From an uncultured Planctomycetales bacterium (GTDB lineage Bacteria > Planctomycetota > Planctomycetia > Isosphaerales > Isosphaeraceae), in contig CALKTZ010000478.1 in NCBI GenBank assembly GCA_937997355.1, positions 1 through 8,635 on the forward strand: a stretch of DNA of 8,635 nucleotides, in the 5' to 3' direction. Of the stretch, positions 1 through 7,600 are shown in pieces. The notes under the pieces are model-generated. The model saw only the letters and a list, made by a program, of their open reading frames with translations. It searched no databases and was not told the origin of the DNA. The position numbers and the translations under genes were made by a program. Each line of letters opens with the position of its first letter. Position 1 is the stretch's first letter.

Positions 1-649
1 GCCGGACGTGCTCCGGATCGTGTTGGCTCCAGAAGCCGTGATGAACCCGATCCAGGCCGATCTCGACGAACTGGAAATAATCCCATTTGGTATTCTTGAG
101 GAAGTGTCGCACGACCTGGAAGTGCTTGCGACTCATCTCGTAGATCTCGTCGCGCAGCCAATCCTTGTTCTCGGTGCGGAAACCCTTCACGTCCACCGAA
201 TAGTCGCCGACGAGTTTCTCGATCTCTTGCGCGACCGACGCGGGGTGCGTGTAGACCGCCGTCTTGGTGTCCGGCGTCAGGAAGCAGCCGACGCAGATCC
301 CGTTCACCTTGCGGGGTGGGAATGCCGGGGGGACGCCGATGAGGACGGAGCGGCCCCCCTCGCGAGCGATCTGGTCCCAGATGGCCAGGGCGGTGATCGA
401 CTTCGAGTTGACGATCCCCATGTTCTTGTAGGAATGGTCGACGCGATTTCGGAAACCGTAGACCCCGAGCGAGCCCGGATCCTGGCTGGTGGACATGCAC
501 ATCCACGCCGGGACGGTGATCGGCGGGACGACGCTTTCCAACTCGCCGAAGCTGCCGGCTTCCATGAGCCGGCGAATGTTCACCAGGTTTTCGTCGCCGA
601 AGAGCAGTTCCGGGGCCGCACAATCGAGGCCGATGACGAGGACTTTCAT
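1..649 (-). CDS. AlkP-superfamily phosphohydrolase (COG3379-like), N-terminal part; cut by window edge
   Basis: This gene reads leftward from ATG at 649-647, and 216 codons are visible before the left edge. The protein opens with a strand ending in a metal-binding Asp (IGLD, D9). A PPITVPAW segment carries the likely nucleophile T45, and a VPPAFPP...VNG segment lies near residues 106-117, as in COG3379-type AlkP hydrolases. D200 and H204 (DRVHH) match the second-metal Asp-x3-His motif; the later DH pair and final His would lie outside the window. There is no signal peptide, so it is probably cytoplasmic. Family members hydrolyse phosphate or related esters on a two-metal site; the substrate here is unknown. 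The ATG overlaps the upstream gene's TGA (ATGA, 646-649), so translation is probably coupled. It is a diverged paralogue of its neighbour: the region after the nucleophile reads CMSTSQDPGSLGVYGF rather than STFATG..PGGHGIFDF. The family call is firm; the function is not. Confidence 0.9.
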   Translation of the reverse strand, partial: MKVLVIGLDCAAPELLFGDENLVNIRRLMEAGSFGELESVVPPITVPAWMCMSTSQDPGSLGVYGFRNRVDHSYKNMGIVNSKSITALAIWDQIAREGGRSVLIGVPPAFPPRKVNGICVGCFLTPDTKTAVYTHPASVAQEIEKLVGDYSVDVKGFRTENKDWLRDEIYEMSRKHFQVVRHFLKNTKWDYFQFVEIGLDRVHHGFWSQHDPEHVR

Positions 650-2484
650 CGTAGTAACGATCTCCCTTCGAGCTCGGGGCTACCGGGAACTCCCAGCGCC
701 GCCAGAATCGTCGGGGCCAGGTCAACCAGCCGAGCCCCCTCCCCCCGATAAGGCTGATTCAGAAAGAGCGAGCCGGGGACCAGGCTCGGATCGACGACGT
801 GGTCCCCGCCCCATTTCTTGGTGTTATCCTGGAATAGCGACGAATCCATCCCGCCGAGCGTCGAGGCCCAGGAGGCGCGATACCCCTCCGAGAAATTCAC
901 GAAGAGGTCCGGGGCGTCTTCGGTGGATGGGCCGGAGTAGAGATCCTTGCGGTCGGCGACCGAGCGGACGGCGAGACCTCCATCGAGGGGATCGAGCAAC
1001 CCGGTCAGACGATCGGCAATCTCAAGACGGGTCGCCGCGGTATCCCCCTCGTGGACCGTCCCATTCCCTTCCCGGCCCCGGATGTTCAGGTAGATGCCGC
1101 CGAGCCCCATCGCATAGGCTTTCGTCTGATCCCAGTCGATATCCTGGAACTGGTCGCGCGTCGGGTCCGACGGGCTCACCCCTCGCTTGAGGGCGAGATA
1201 ACCGTTCTCGAGGAGCCATCGATTCAGGTCGACCCCGCGGCGGAAACCACAGAATCCGTGGTCGCTCATGGCGATGAGCAGCGTTTCGTCGTCCGTGTAG
1301 TTGAGGGCCATGCCGACGACGTCGTCCGCGCGGCGATACTGCTCCTCGACGGCCCTTGCAAGGGCCTCATTCGGCTCTTGCCCCTGGTTGGCCGGATGAG
1401 ACGGATCGCGGAATCGCCAGAGCATGTGCTGCACGCGATCGGGCGTGTCGTAGAGGCAGAAGAACAACCCCTCCTCGAACCGATCGAGCTCGTGGAGCAT
1501 CATCCCCGCCCGTTCTCGCCAGATGTCGTCGGCCTGGGCGAGAAAGGCGTCCTCGCCGAATCGGCCATTACTCAGCCCGACATGATCCTCGATCATGCCC
1601 GCGGTGGCATAGGGGCCGAGGTCGTTGGCAAGCTCCTCGGCGAATGCCCGTGGGGTGCTGATCGGGAACATCGGCTGTTCGGGGTCGAACTGGATCGGCG
1701 TGGCATAAAGCTGGAAGGTCGGGCCGACTTCGACCAGATAAAACCGGACCATCCCCCGGATGGATTGGAGGAGTCCGGCCTTGAACTTCACGCGGAGCCA
1801 GTCGCTCCATTCGCCCCGGCGTAACGAGAGCTCGGCGGGAGTGCCCGAAGATCGAAGCACGGCGGTTCCGTTCTCGCGGTTGAGCTGGATGGTCACTTCG
1901 TGTCGCAGGCTGGACCGATCTCGGCCGTGATTCGGCCCGATCAGGTGGGTCGTGATCGAGCCGGAGGCGTCGGGAGCGACGCGAACGATTTGCTCACTCT
2001 CGCCGTGACTGACATTTTCGGCCGAGGTGTAAAACGTCGCGGTGCCGAAGCCCCCTCGGAGGTCGGGGACCCCCATGCCCGAGAGGAGACGCCCTTCCAG
2101 CGGGGCGGGCGGATAGGTGCAGGGGCATCGAACGATCGACGAAGGAATGCCCTTTACCGAGAGACGTTCCCAGACGGTCGTCCCCTTCCGGAGATTGACC
2201 GCCTTGGGGGGAGAGAAGGCATTCGGCTGCTCGTAACGGTTGAGGGCGACATCCAGCCGATAATTCTTCGGGTCGCGCCGGAGGAAGTCGAAGATGCCGT
2301 GACCGCCGGGGTTCACTCCCGTGGCAAACGTCGACCAGGCCACCGGCGTCTGGGCCGGGGTCGTGGTCGCCACGCGAGAGAATCCCCCGGCCTGCCGAAG
2401 TTTGGCGAGGTGAGGGAGTTCGCCGGCATCAAGCAACGACTCGGCCACGCGAGGATCGAGCCCGTCCAGTCCGATCACGATCAC
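646..2484 (-). CDS. AlkP-superfamily phosphohydrolase/phosphodiesterase (COG3379-like), 612 aa
   Basis: This is a complete metal-dependent hydrolase of the alkaline phosphatase / type I phosphodiesterase superfamily. Visible active-site elements are D7 in VIGLDGLD, likely nucleophile T46 in QTPVAWSTFATG, D349 and H353 (DRVQH), D408 and H409 (MSDHGF), and H562 (GGDH). Together these form the expected two-metal centre. A CPCTYPP segment (about 120-126) followed by SGMGVPD is typical of COG3379 proteins. It has no signal peptide or membrane segment, so it is probably cytoplasmic. The substrate cannot be read from the sequence; a phospho-sugar, lipid-linked phosphate or nucleotide ester is possible. 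The annotated start is GTG at 2484-2482, overlapping the preceding stop as GTGA. A strong AAGGAGG lies 16 nt before that GTG, which is too far, so the true start is uncertain (see findings). An in-frame TAG at 2517-2515 limits any extension. It is the middle gene of the operon. Confidence 0.92.
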   Translation of the reverse strand: MIVIGLDGLDPRVAESLLDAGELPHLAKLRQAGGFSRVATTTPAQTPVAWSTFATGVNPGGHGIFDFLRRDPKNYRLDVALNRYEQPNAFSPPKAVNLRKGTTVWERLSVKGIPSSIVRCPCTYPPAPLEGRLLSGMGVPDLRGGFGTATFYTSAENVSHGESEQIVRVAPDASGSITTHLIGPNHGRDRSSLRHEVTIQLNRENGTAVLRSSGTPAELSLRRGEWSDWLRVKFKAGLLQSIRGMVRFYLVEVGPTFQLYATPIQFDPEQPMFPISTPRAFAEELANDLGPYATAGMIEDHVGLSNGRFGEDAFLAQADDIWRERAGMMLHELDRFEEGLFFCLYDTPDRVQHMLWRFRDPSHPANQGQEPNEALARAVEEQYRRADDVVGMALNYTDDETLLIAMSDHGFCGFRRGVDLNRWLLENGYLALKRGVSPSDPTRDQFQDIDWDQTKAYAMGLGGIYLNIRGREGNGTVHEGDTAATRLEIADRLTGLLDPLDGGLAVRSVADRKDLYSGPSTEDAPDLFVNFSEGYRASWASTLGGMDSSLFQDNTKKWGGDHVVDPSLVPGSLFLNQPYRGEGARLVDLAPTILAALGVPGSPELEGRSLLR

Positions 2485-2804
2485 CCGTTTGATGACGGAT
2501 CCTCCTTGCGAGAGCTATCGGCCATCATGTTCGAGCCCGGGGCCTGACGATTTTCGGGACGGACCCAGCTCGGAACTTCGCCTCCCCGATGAGGGCGGTC
2601 GCTCCTCATCCCCGTCGACAGGCGTGACTGCGACGGCTCGGCAGCTTGTTTCGACTTCGATCCGAAACCGGAGGCGGCGGCCTTCAAGACTCTCAACGCG
2701 AAACGGAGCGAGCCTCGCCCCATCATCATGAGGAATCCCAAACTTGCCGCCAGCACCGAGGCCAGCGGAAGGGTCGTTTCAGGGCCGAAATAGGCGAAGA
2801 ACAC
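2481..2804 (-). CDS. Small membrane-anchored protein of unknown function (107 aa), first gene of AlkP operon
   Basis: I do not recognise a named family. Its N-terminus (FFAYFGPET) is followed by one hydrophobic helix at about residues 11-29 (LPLASVLAASLGFLMMMG), then basic residues (R30, R34, R38, K41). This suggests one membrane span with a cytoplasmic tail. Residues from about 45 to 107 are polar and rich in Ser, Arg and Pro, and look disordered. The start is GTG at 2804-2802, chosen because AAGGAGG sits 8 nt upstream, which is ideal spacing. The stop overlaps the next gene as GTGA (2481-2484). From memory, small proteins with a similar Tyr-x-Gly-Pro opening occur before AlkP hydrolase genes in planctomycetes. 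It may anchor or assist the hydrolases at the membrane, but that is inference. Ribosome-site quality and operon fit make it likely real despite its size. Confidence 0.75.
   Translation of the reverse strand: MFFAYFGPETTLPLASVLAASLGFLMMMGRGSLRFALRVLKAAASGFGSKSKQAAEPSQSRLSTGMRSDRPHRGGEVPSWVRPENRQAPGSNMMADSSRKEDPSSNG
2501..2507 (-). promoter_or_regulatory. Shine-Dalgarno site for the 612-aa hydrolase, oddly spaced from its GTG
   Basis: AAGGAGG on the minus strand lies inside the last codons of the small upstream gene. It is 16 nt from the GTG at 2484 but only 7 nt from an in-frame ATC at 2493-2491. The site is strong in sequence, so it is probably used; which codon it serves is unclear. Confidence 0.6.
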
Positions 2805-2811
2805 GATCCTG

Positions 2812-2819
2812 CCCTCCTT
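2812..2819 (-). promoter_or_regulatory. Strong Shine-Dalgarno site deciding the GTG start at 2804
   Basis: On the minus strand TAAGGAGG ends 8 nt before GTG at 2804-2802. This is the main evidence that the small membrane-protein gene is real and starts with GTG. No in-frame ATG nearby competes with it. Confidence 0.7.
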
Positions 2820-2833
2820 AGCAGTTTGAGTTC

Positions 2834-2867
2834 TCTCGGCGAGGGTGACGGGGCTGAAATGCCGAGA
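2834..2867. repeat. 7-bp-arm inverted repeat in the leader of the AlkP operon
   Basis: TCTCGGC (2834-2840) pairs with GCCGAGA (2861-2867) across a 20-nt loop. It lies between the palindrome at 2876-2898 and the ribosome site of the small membrane-protein gene. It could fold in the transcript leader; chance is also possible. Confidence 0.3.
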
Positions 2868-2875
2868 CCTTGGCT

Positions 2876-2898
2876 CATCCTTCGAATCCTGAAGGATG
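2876..2898. promoter_or_regulatory. Perfect 8-bp-arm inverted repeat, possible operator or leader hairpin
   Basis: CATCCTTC and GAAGGATG flank a 7-nt centre. It lies about 72 nt upstream of the GTG at 2804. The 23-bp size fits a dimeric regulator site, and it could equally form an RNA hairpin in the leader. No T-run follows on either strand, so a terminator is unlikely. Confidence 0.4.
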
Positions 2899-2912
2899 GT
2901 TATCGTCTCTCA

Positions 2913-2949
2913 AGCCCTTAAAAATGAAATGCAACCGCTTTTTGGGGCT
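2913..2949. repeat. Imperfect A/T-containing inverted repeat
   Basis: AGCCC-TT-AAAAA (2913-2924) opposes TTTTT-GGGGCT (2939-2949) across a 14-nt loop, with a small internal mismatch where TT faces G. It sits in the A/T-rich part of the divergent region and may mark promoter DNA rather than a structured RNA. Confidence 0.3.
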
Positions 2950-3372
2950 CGAATGAAACGGCAAGGCGCTTTCTGGTCCGCAGTCCCACCCCCTGAAGCC
3001 CCCTGACGATCGGCACGGGGCCAACATCGCTTCCGGACGGCTTTCCTCGGATCAGGTGCGCGAACCCTAGCAGCTTGCGAAGATTTCGCCAAGATGATTC
3101 GTTGAAGAATCGCCTCCAAGGGGTTGAAAACGAGGTGTTTAAGACTCCAGGCTCGCCTCGGTCGGCTCGCCCGAAATGGGAGGATCGTTCAGGCCCGGGA
3201 ACGTACCGTTGAGCCTGAAGCAGCGGGGCATCCTCCTCGTTGAAAGGGTGCTGTTGGGTTGCGGTTGCCGGGAGGCTCCGCTCGCCCGTAAGATGCGGGA
3301 GAGCCGGTTACAGATTTACGATCGGGTCGATCGCGTCCACGCGCAAGAAATCGGAGCCAGCAACCCGAAGCC

Positions 3373-4644
3373 ATGGCGACTACCTTCCTCCACGCGGCCG
3401 ACATCCATCTCGATAGCCCCTTGCGGGGCCTCGAAAGGTATGAGAATGCGCCCATCGATCGAATTCGCGGGGCGACCCGGGGATCATTGGTTCGCCTGAT
3501 CGATCTCGCGCTCGATCGTGGCGTGGACTTCGTGCTGATCTCCGGCGACCTCTACGACGGCACCTGCCAGGACTACAACGCGCTCCTCTTCCTCACGGCA
3601 CAGCTCGGTCGTCTCCGAGATGCCGGGATTCCGGCCTTCATCATCGCCGGGAATCATGACGCCGCCAATAAGATGACGCGGACGCTGAGCTTTCCCGACA
3701 ATGTCCACTTATTGAAGGCGGATCGCTCCGAGACCAAATGTCTCGACGATCTCGGCGTCGCGATTCACGGCCAGAGCTTTGCACGGGCCGCGGTCCTGGA
3801 AAATCTGGCGGCGGCTTATCCGTTGCCGATTCGAGGGCTGATCAATATCGGCCTGTTGCACACCGGGCTCGGAGGGGCCGACGGGCACGAACCTTACGCC
3901 CCCTGCTCGCTCGACGACCTCCGCGCGAAGGGCTATGACTACTGGGCGCTGGGCCACATCCACACCCGAGGCATCCTTTGCAAGGATCCGCTGGTGGTCT
4001 TCCCCGGCAACACGCAGGGGAGGCATATTCGAGAGACCGGAGAAAAAGGCTGCCTCCTCGTCTCCTTGGAGACGAACGGGACGTCGGAATCGCACTTTCA
4101 ACGATTGGACTCGGTGCGGTGGGAGCGAGTTCGGATTGATGTTTCGGAGGCCTCGAGCGAGTCGGAATTCCTCGATCGGGCCGCGCGTCGGATCGACGAC
4201 CTGCTCGCGCTGGAGGCCGATCCCGAACGGCTGCTCGCGGCTCGCGTCGAGGTTCATGGGCAGACTTCGCTGCACGACCGATTTCACTCGGCATCCGAGC
4301 GATACATCAACGAGATCCGGAGCCTGGCCATCGATCGCGGCCAGGGCCGAATCTGGGTCGAGAAGGTCGTCGTGCAGACCAAACCGACGCGATCGATCGT
4401 CCTCCCCGACGGACCCATCGACGAGATTCAGGAGATCATCGCCTCGCTCCGGGAAGATCCGAACGCGTGGGGTGAACTGGTGAAGGATCTGGCCGATCTG
4501 CGACGCAAGCTCCCATCCGAGTTTCTCCAGGATTCCGACTCGCCCCGGCTGGATGATCCCAGATGGCTCGGGACCCTCCTCGATCAGGTTGAACCGCTCC
4601 TGTTCGATCTCCTCCTCAGCCCCGACCGATCGACGACCTCATGA
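3373..4644 (+). CDS. yhaO: Mre11/SbcD-type DNA repair nuclease subunit (YhaO-like), 423 aa
   Basis: This is a calcineurin-like metallophosphoesterase that, with its ATPase partner, is expected to cut DNA ends or hairpins during repair. All Mre11-type metal ligands are visible: D10 and H12 (ADIHLD), D59 (SGDLYD), N94-H95-D96 (AGNHD), H163 (LLHTG), and H195 and H197 (GHIH). Residues 1 to about 235 form the nuclease domain. Residues from about 250 to 340 resemble the capping domain, and the C-terminal 80 residues are helical and charged, probably the contact with the ATPase coiled coil. The opening AADIHLDSPLRGL is typical of the YhaO branch rather than classical SbcD. ATG at 3373 has only a weak ribosome site but places the first beta strand correctly. 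The stop overlaps the next ATG as ATGA (4641-4644), so the two subunits are probably made in a coupled way. The family is secure; the exact nuclease activity is inferred. Confidence 0.93.
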   Translation: MATTFLHAADIHLDSPLRGLERYENAPIDRIRGATRGSLVRLIDLALDRGVDFVLISGDLYDGTCQDYNALLFLTAQLGRLRDAGIPAFIIAGNHDAANKMTRTLSFPDNVHLLKADRSETKCLDDLGVAIHGQSFARAAVLENLAAAYPLPIRGLINIGLLHTGLGGADGHEPYAPCSLDDLRAKGYDYWALGHIHTRGILCKDPLVVFPGNTQGRHIRETGEKGCLLVSLETNGTSESHFQRLDSVRWERVRIDVSEASSESEFLDRAARRIDDLLALEADPERLLAARVEVHGQTSLHDRFHSASERYINEIRSLAIDRGQGRIWVEKVVVQTKPTRSIVLPDGPIDEIQEIIASLREDPNAWGELVKDLADLRRKLPSEFLQDSDSPRLDDPRWLGTLLDQVEPLLFDLLLSPDRSTTS

Positions 4645-7600
4645 AGATCCTGAACCTGAACCTGAAAGCCGTCGGCCCGTTCATCGACGTCGTCCTCGAT
4701 TTCTCGCGAGGGAATCATGGATTGCACGTGATTCTCGGCGCCAATGAAGCGGGGAAATCTTCCTCGTTGCGGGCGCTTTCGTATCTATTTTTCGGGTTCC
4801 CTCATCGGATCACCGACAGTTTCGTGCATCAGCCCGAAAAGCTCCGGGTGGGGGCATCCCTTCAACACCACGACGGCTCCGTCTTCGAGTTCATCCGGCG
4901 CAAGGCGACGAAGAATGAGCTTCGCGCCGGCGACGACTCGACGATCATCGAGCCGGGGGTGCTGCAACGCTTCCTCGGAGGGCTCGACCCGGAGTCGTTT
5001 CATCATCGATTCGGGATCGACCACGGCCGGCTGCGGATGGCGAGCGAGGAGATTCGAACCGGCAAGGGATATTTCGGGGAAATGCTCTTTTCCGCCGGTG
5101 CGGGCCTTGCCGGTCTGCGGCAGGTCCAGCAAATCCTCCTGGATCGGTCGGGCGAGTTGTTCAAGCCTCGCGGTCAAAACCAACGGATCAATGCGGCCCT
5201 GAGCGGCCTTCGCGATGCCCAGACTTCGCAGAAGGAATATCAACTCTCGAATGAGGAATGGAGGAAGCATCGCGAGTCGCTCAATCAGGCGGAGGAGAAG
5301 GCCCATGAGTTGAGCACGCAACTCGCCGGGCTACGCGCCGAGCAGAACCGGCTCAACCGGCTTCGCGATGCGGTGATCCCCGTCTCGCGGCGCCGCCGGT
5401 TGCTGGAGGAGCAAAAATTCCTGGGAGATACGCCCCGGTTGCGTGACGACTTCGGCGGCGAGGCCCGGCGCGCCATGGATGCGTCGCTCCTTGCCGACCG
5501 GGCGATCGCGCAGGCCGAGCAAGCGGTCAACGACCTGACCGCGCAACAGGAACGCCTCCATCCGGCGGCGGACGTGCTGAGCGCCGGCGACGAGATCGAG
5601 GCGCTCCAGCAACGCCTGGGGGCGGTGGAGAAGGCCGCACGCGACCGCATTGAACGAGACAAGTTGAAGAACGACAAGGAGCATCGGGCTCGGCAGATCC
5701 TCCGCGAGCTTTGCTGGCCGATCGATCTCGAGCAGGCCGAGTCGAGGAGACTCCGCGCCGACGAGGCCAAGATCATCCGGGCGTTGGGGCAGCAATACGC
5801 CAAGCCTCGCGGGCAGCTTGATGAGACGAACGCCGCGATCGCTCGACAGACCGAGCACATCGCCGATTCGAAGCGGGAGTTGGCTTCGCTGCCGGAGGTC
5901 CCCGAGATTTCCGGCCTGCGGCGGGCCCTTCGAGCCGCCCGAAAAGGGGGAGATCTCGATGCCCAACTGGAGAAGTTACGATCCGAGCTTGCGAAATCCG
6001 AGAAAAAGCTGGGCCTGGCCCTGGCGCAACTGATCGGCTGGGAAGGTTCGGCCGATGAGCTTCTTCGGCTCTCCGTCCCGAGCAAGGAAACCCTCGATCA
6101 CTTCGAAGAACGGTTCCAAAAATGGGAACGGCAACGGGAACGGCTCGCCGAGAGTCGAGAGAAGGCCCACGAGTCGATTCGAAACCTCGAATCGCAGGTG
6201 AAGGCGATCGAACATGCCGGCGTTGTCCCGCTTGAGGCAGACCTCGACGGAGCGAGAAAGCTTCGCGATCAAGGCTGGCGATTGGTCCGTCAATCCTGGC
6301 AGGGCGAGTCCATTGAGGAAGCGCAGGCCCGCTCGTTCGTCGAACATTTCGAGAGAACTAGATCTCTCGCCGATGCCTACGAGGAGAGTGTTCGCGACGC
6401 GGACTCCATCGGAGATCGGCTCCGGCGTGAGTCGGCGAATGTCGCCCGCAAGGCGCAGTGGATCTCGGAGATTCAGCATCATCGCGAGGCCATTCAGTCG
6501 CTCGATGGCGACCTGAGCGAAGTTGACCAGGAGCGGCAGCGGATCGAAGCCGACTGGAAAACGTTGACATCCTTTTTGAAGATCCCGACCGGACGATCCG
6601 TCGGAGAGGTGCGGGCCTGGCTGCGCGATCGCGATCAGGTTGTTCAACTCGCGGAAAAGGTTCAGGAGGTACGCGACCAACTCGGACCGATCGAGGCCGC
6701 GCGGACGTCGAGCATCAACGCCCTCCAGATCGCTCTCGGCGAGCGAGCGGGCGGATCGACGACTCTCGCCGATTGCATCGAGCACGCCGAGGACCTGATC
6801 CTGGAGGCCGACAGGATCATCAAACGCCGCGATGGGTTGGAGGCGGCGATCAAGGCGGCGAATGCCGAGCTGGCCACCGCTCAACATTCGCGGAAGGCCG
6901 CCCAGGTCGAGCTCGATGAGCTGCGACAGAAATGGGCGCCCCTGATGAAGCGGATCGGCCTGGAACCGGACGCCGACCCGCTCCAGGCCGAGGAGGTGCT
7001 CGCGAGGATTCAGGAGCTTGAGACCGTCCTTCGCGATCACGCCGGATTCGCGGTTCGCATCAAGGGAATCGACCGCGACGAGGCCGATTTCCAGGCAGCC
7101 GTCGCCGAGATGGCGACTCGGGTCGGCCTGAACCCCGCATCGGACTCCGCATACGACCAGGCTCGTGCGCTCGCCCTTCTCTTGAGGGACGAGCGTGCGG
7201 TTGAGTTGAATCGCGCGAATCTCAGCAAGCAGATCCGGGAAGAGCAGGCCAAACTCGCGAGCGCCACGGAGGAGCGCGAGGCCGCGCGGTCGATCCTGAA
7301 TCGACTTTGCCGGGAGGCGGGATGTTCCAGTCCGGACGATCTCGCGGAGCTTGAAACGCGCTCTCGTTCGCGAGCTCGCATCGAGGACGAATTGCGGGCC
7401 TGCGAGGAACAACTCCTGATCGCGGCGGCCGGGGAGGATCTTCGGGCGTTCTCCGCCGAAGTCGAATGCCTCGACCCGGACGAGCTTTCCGCGACCTTGG
7501 GCCAGCTCGGCGACCGGGTGGGCGAGCTGGAACATCAACGCGAGGAGATGAATCGGACGATCGGCGCCGAGCGGGCGGCACTGGCTCGGATGGATGGGCA

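Larger units (their letters stand above)
2805..3372. other. Divergent intergenic region, no convincing gene
   Basis: These 568 bp separate the leftward AlkP operon from the rightward nuclease operon and should hold both promoters. Short open frames here (for example 2910-3119 minus) lack ribosome sites and recognisable protein character. The stretch around 2911-2943 is A/T-rich for this DNA and is the likeliest promoter zone for the leftward operon. A GATAAC hexamer on the minus strand (2904-2899) is a possible -10, but no good -35 partner is seen. Three inverted repeats are listed separately. Upstream of 3373 I find no -35/-10 pair I can defend, and only a weak GGAG 16 nt from the start codon. 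Confidence 0.6.

Noticed and set aside
8..751. Plus-strand open frame of 247 codons at the left edge
   Set aside because: It lies opposite a clear AlkP-superfamily frame with its metal ligands and a coupled start, and spans the junction of two real genes.
1051..1824. Plus-strand open frame of 257 codons inside the 612-aa hydrolase gene
   Set aside because: The opposite strand has all the active-site residues of a known family; this frame has no motif and no ribosome site.
2910..3119. Possible 69-codon minus-strand gene in the divergent region
   Set aside because: No ribosome site, no recognisable protein pattern, and a composition rich in Arg, Cys and Pro typical of non-coding GC-rich DNA.
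3315..3337. CGATC-GGGTC-GATCG inverted repeat upstream of the nuclease gene as an operator
   Set aside because: The arms are only 5 bp and made of the GATCG word that is abundant throughout the window, so chance is the simplest explanation.
3176..3499. Possible 107-codon plus-strand gene before the nuclease gene
   Set aside because: It overlaps the nuclease gene by 127 bp in another frame and resembles no protein; its later part is simply the shifted nuclease sequence.
3709..4287. Minus-strand open frame of 192 codons inside the nuclease gene
   Set aside because: It is a shadow of the nuclease frame, whose His and Asp ligands fix the correct strand.
7308..7325. CREAGC pair in the ATPase as a zinc hook
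   Set aside because: The spacing is four residues instead of two, there is no Pro-x pattern, and the place is near the base of the C-terminal arm rather than the apex.
5976..7538. Long minus-strand open frame of 520 codons inside the ATPase gene
   Set aside because: It is antisense to a clear coding frame with intact family motifs before and after it, and its translation shows no recognisable domain. Long antisense frames are common in high-GC genes.
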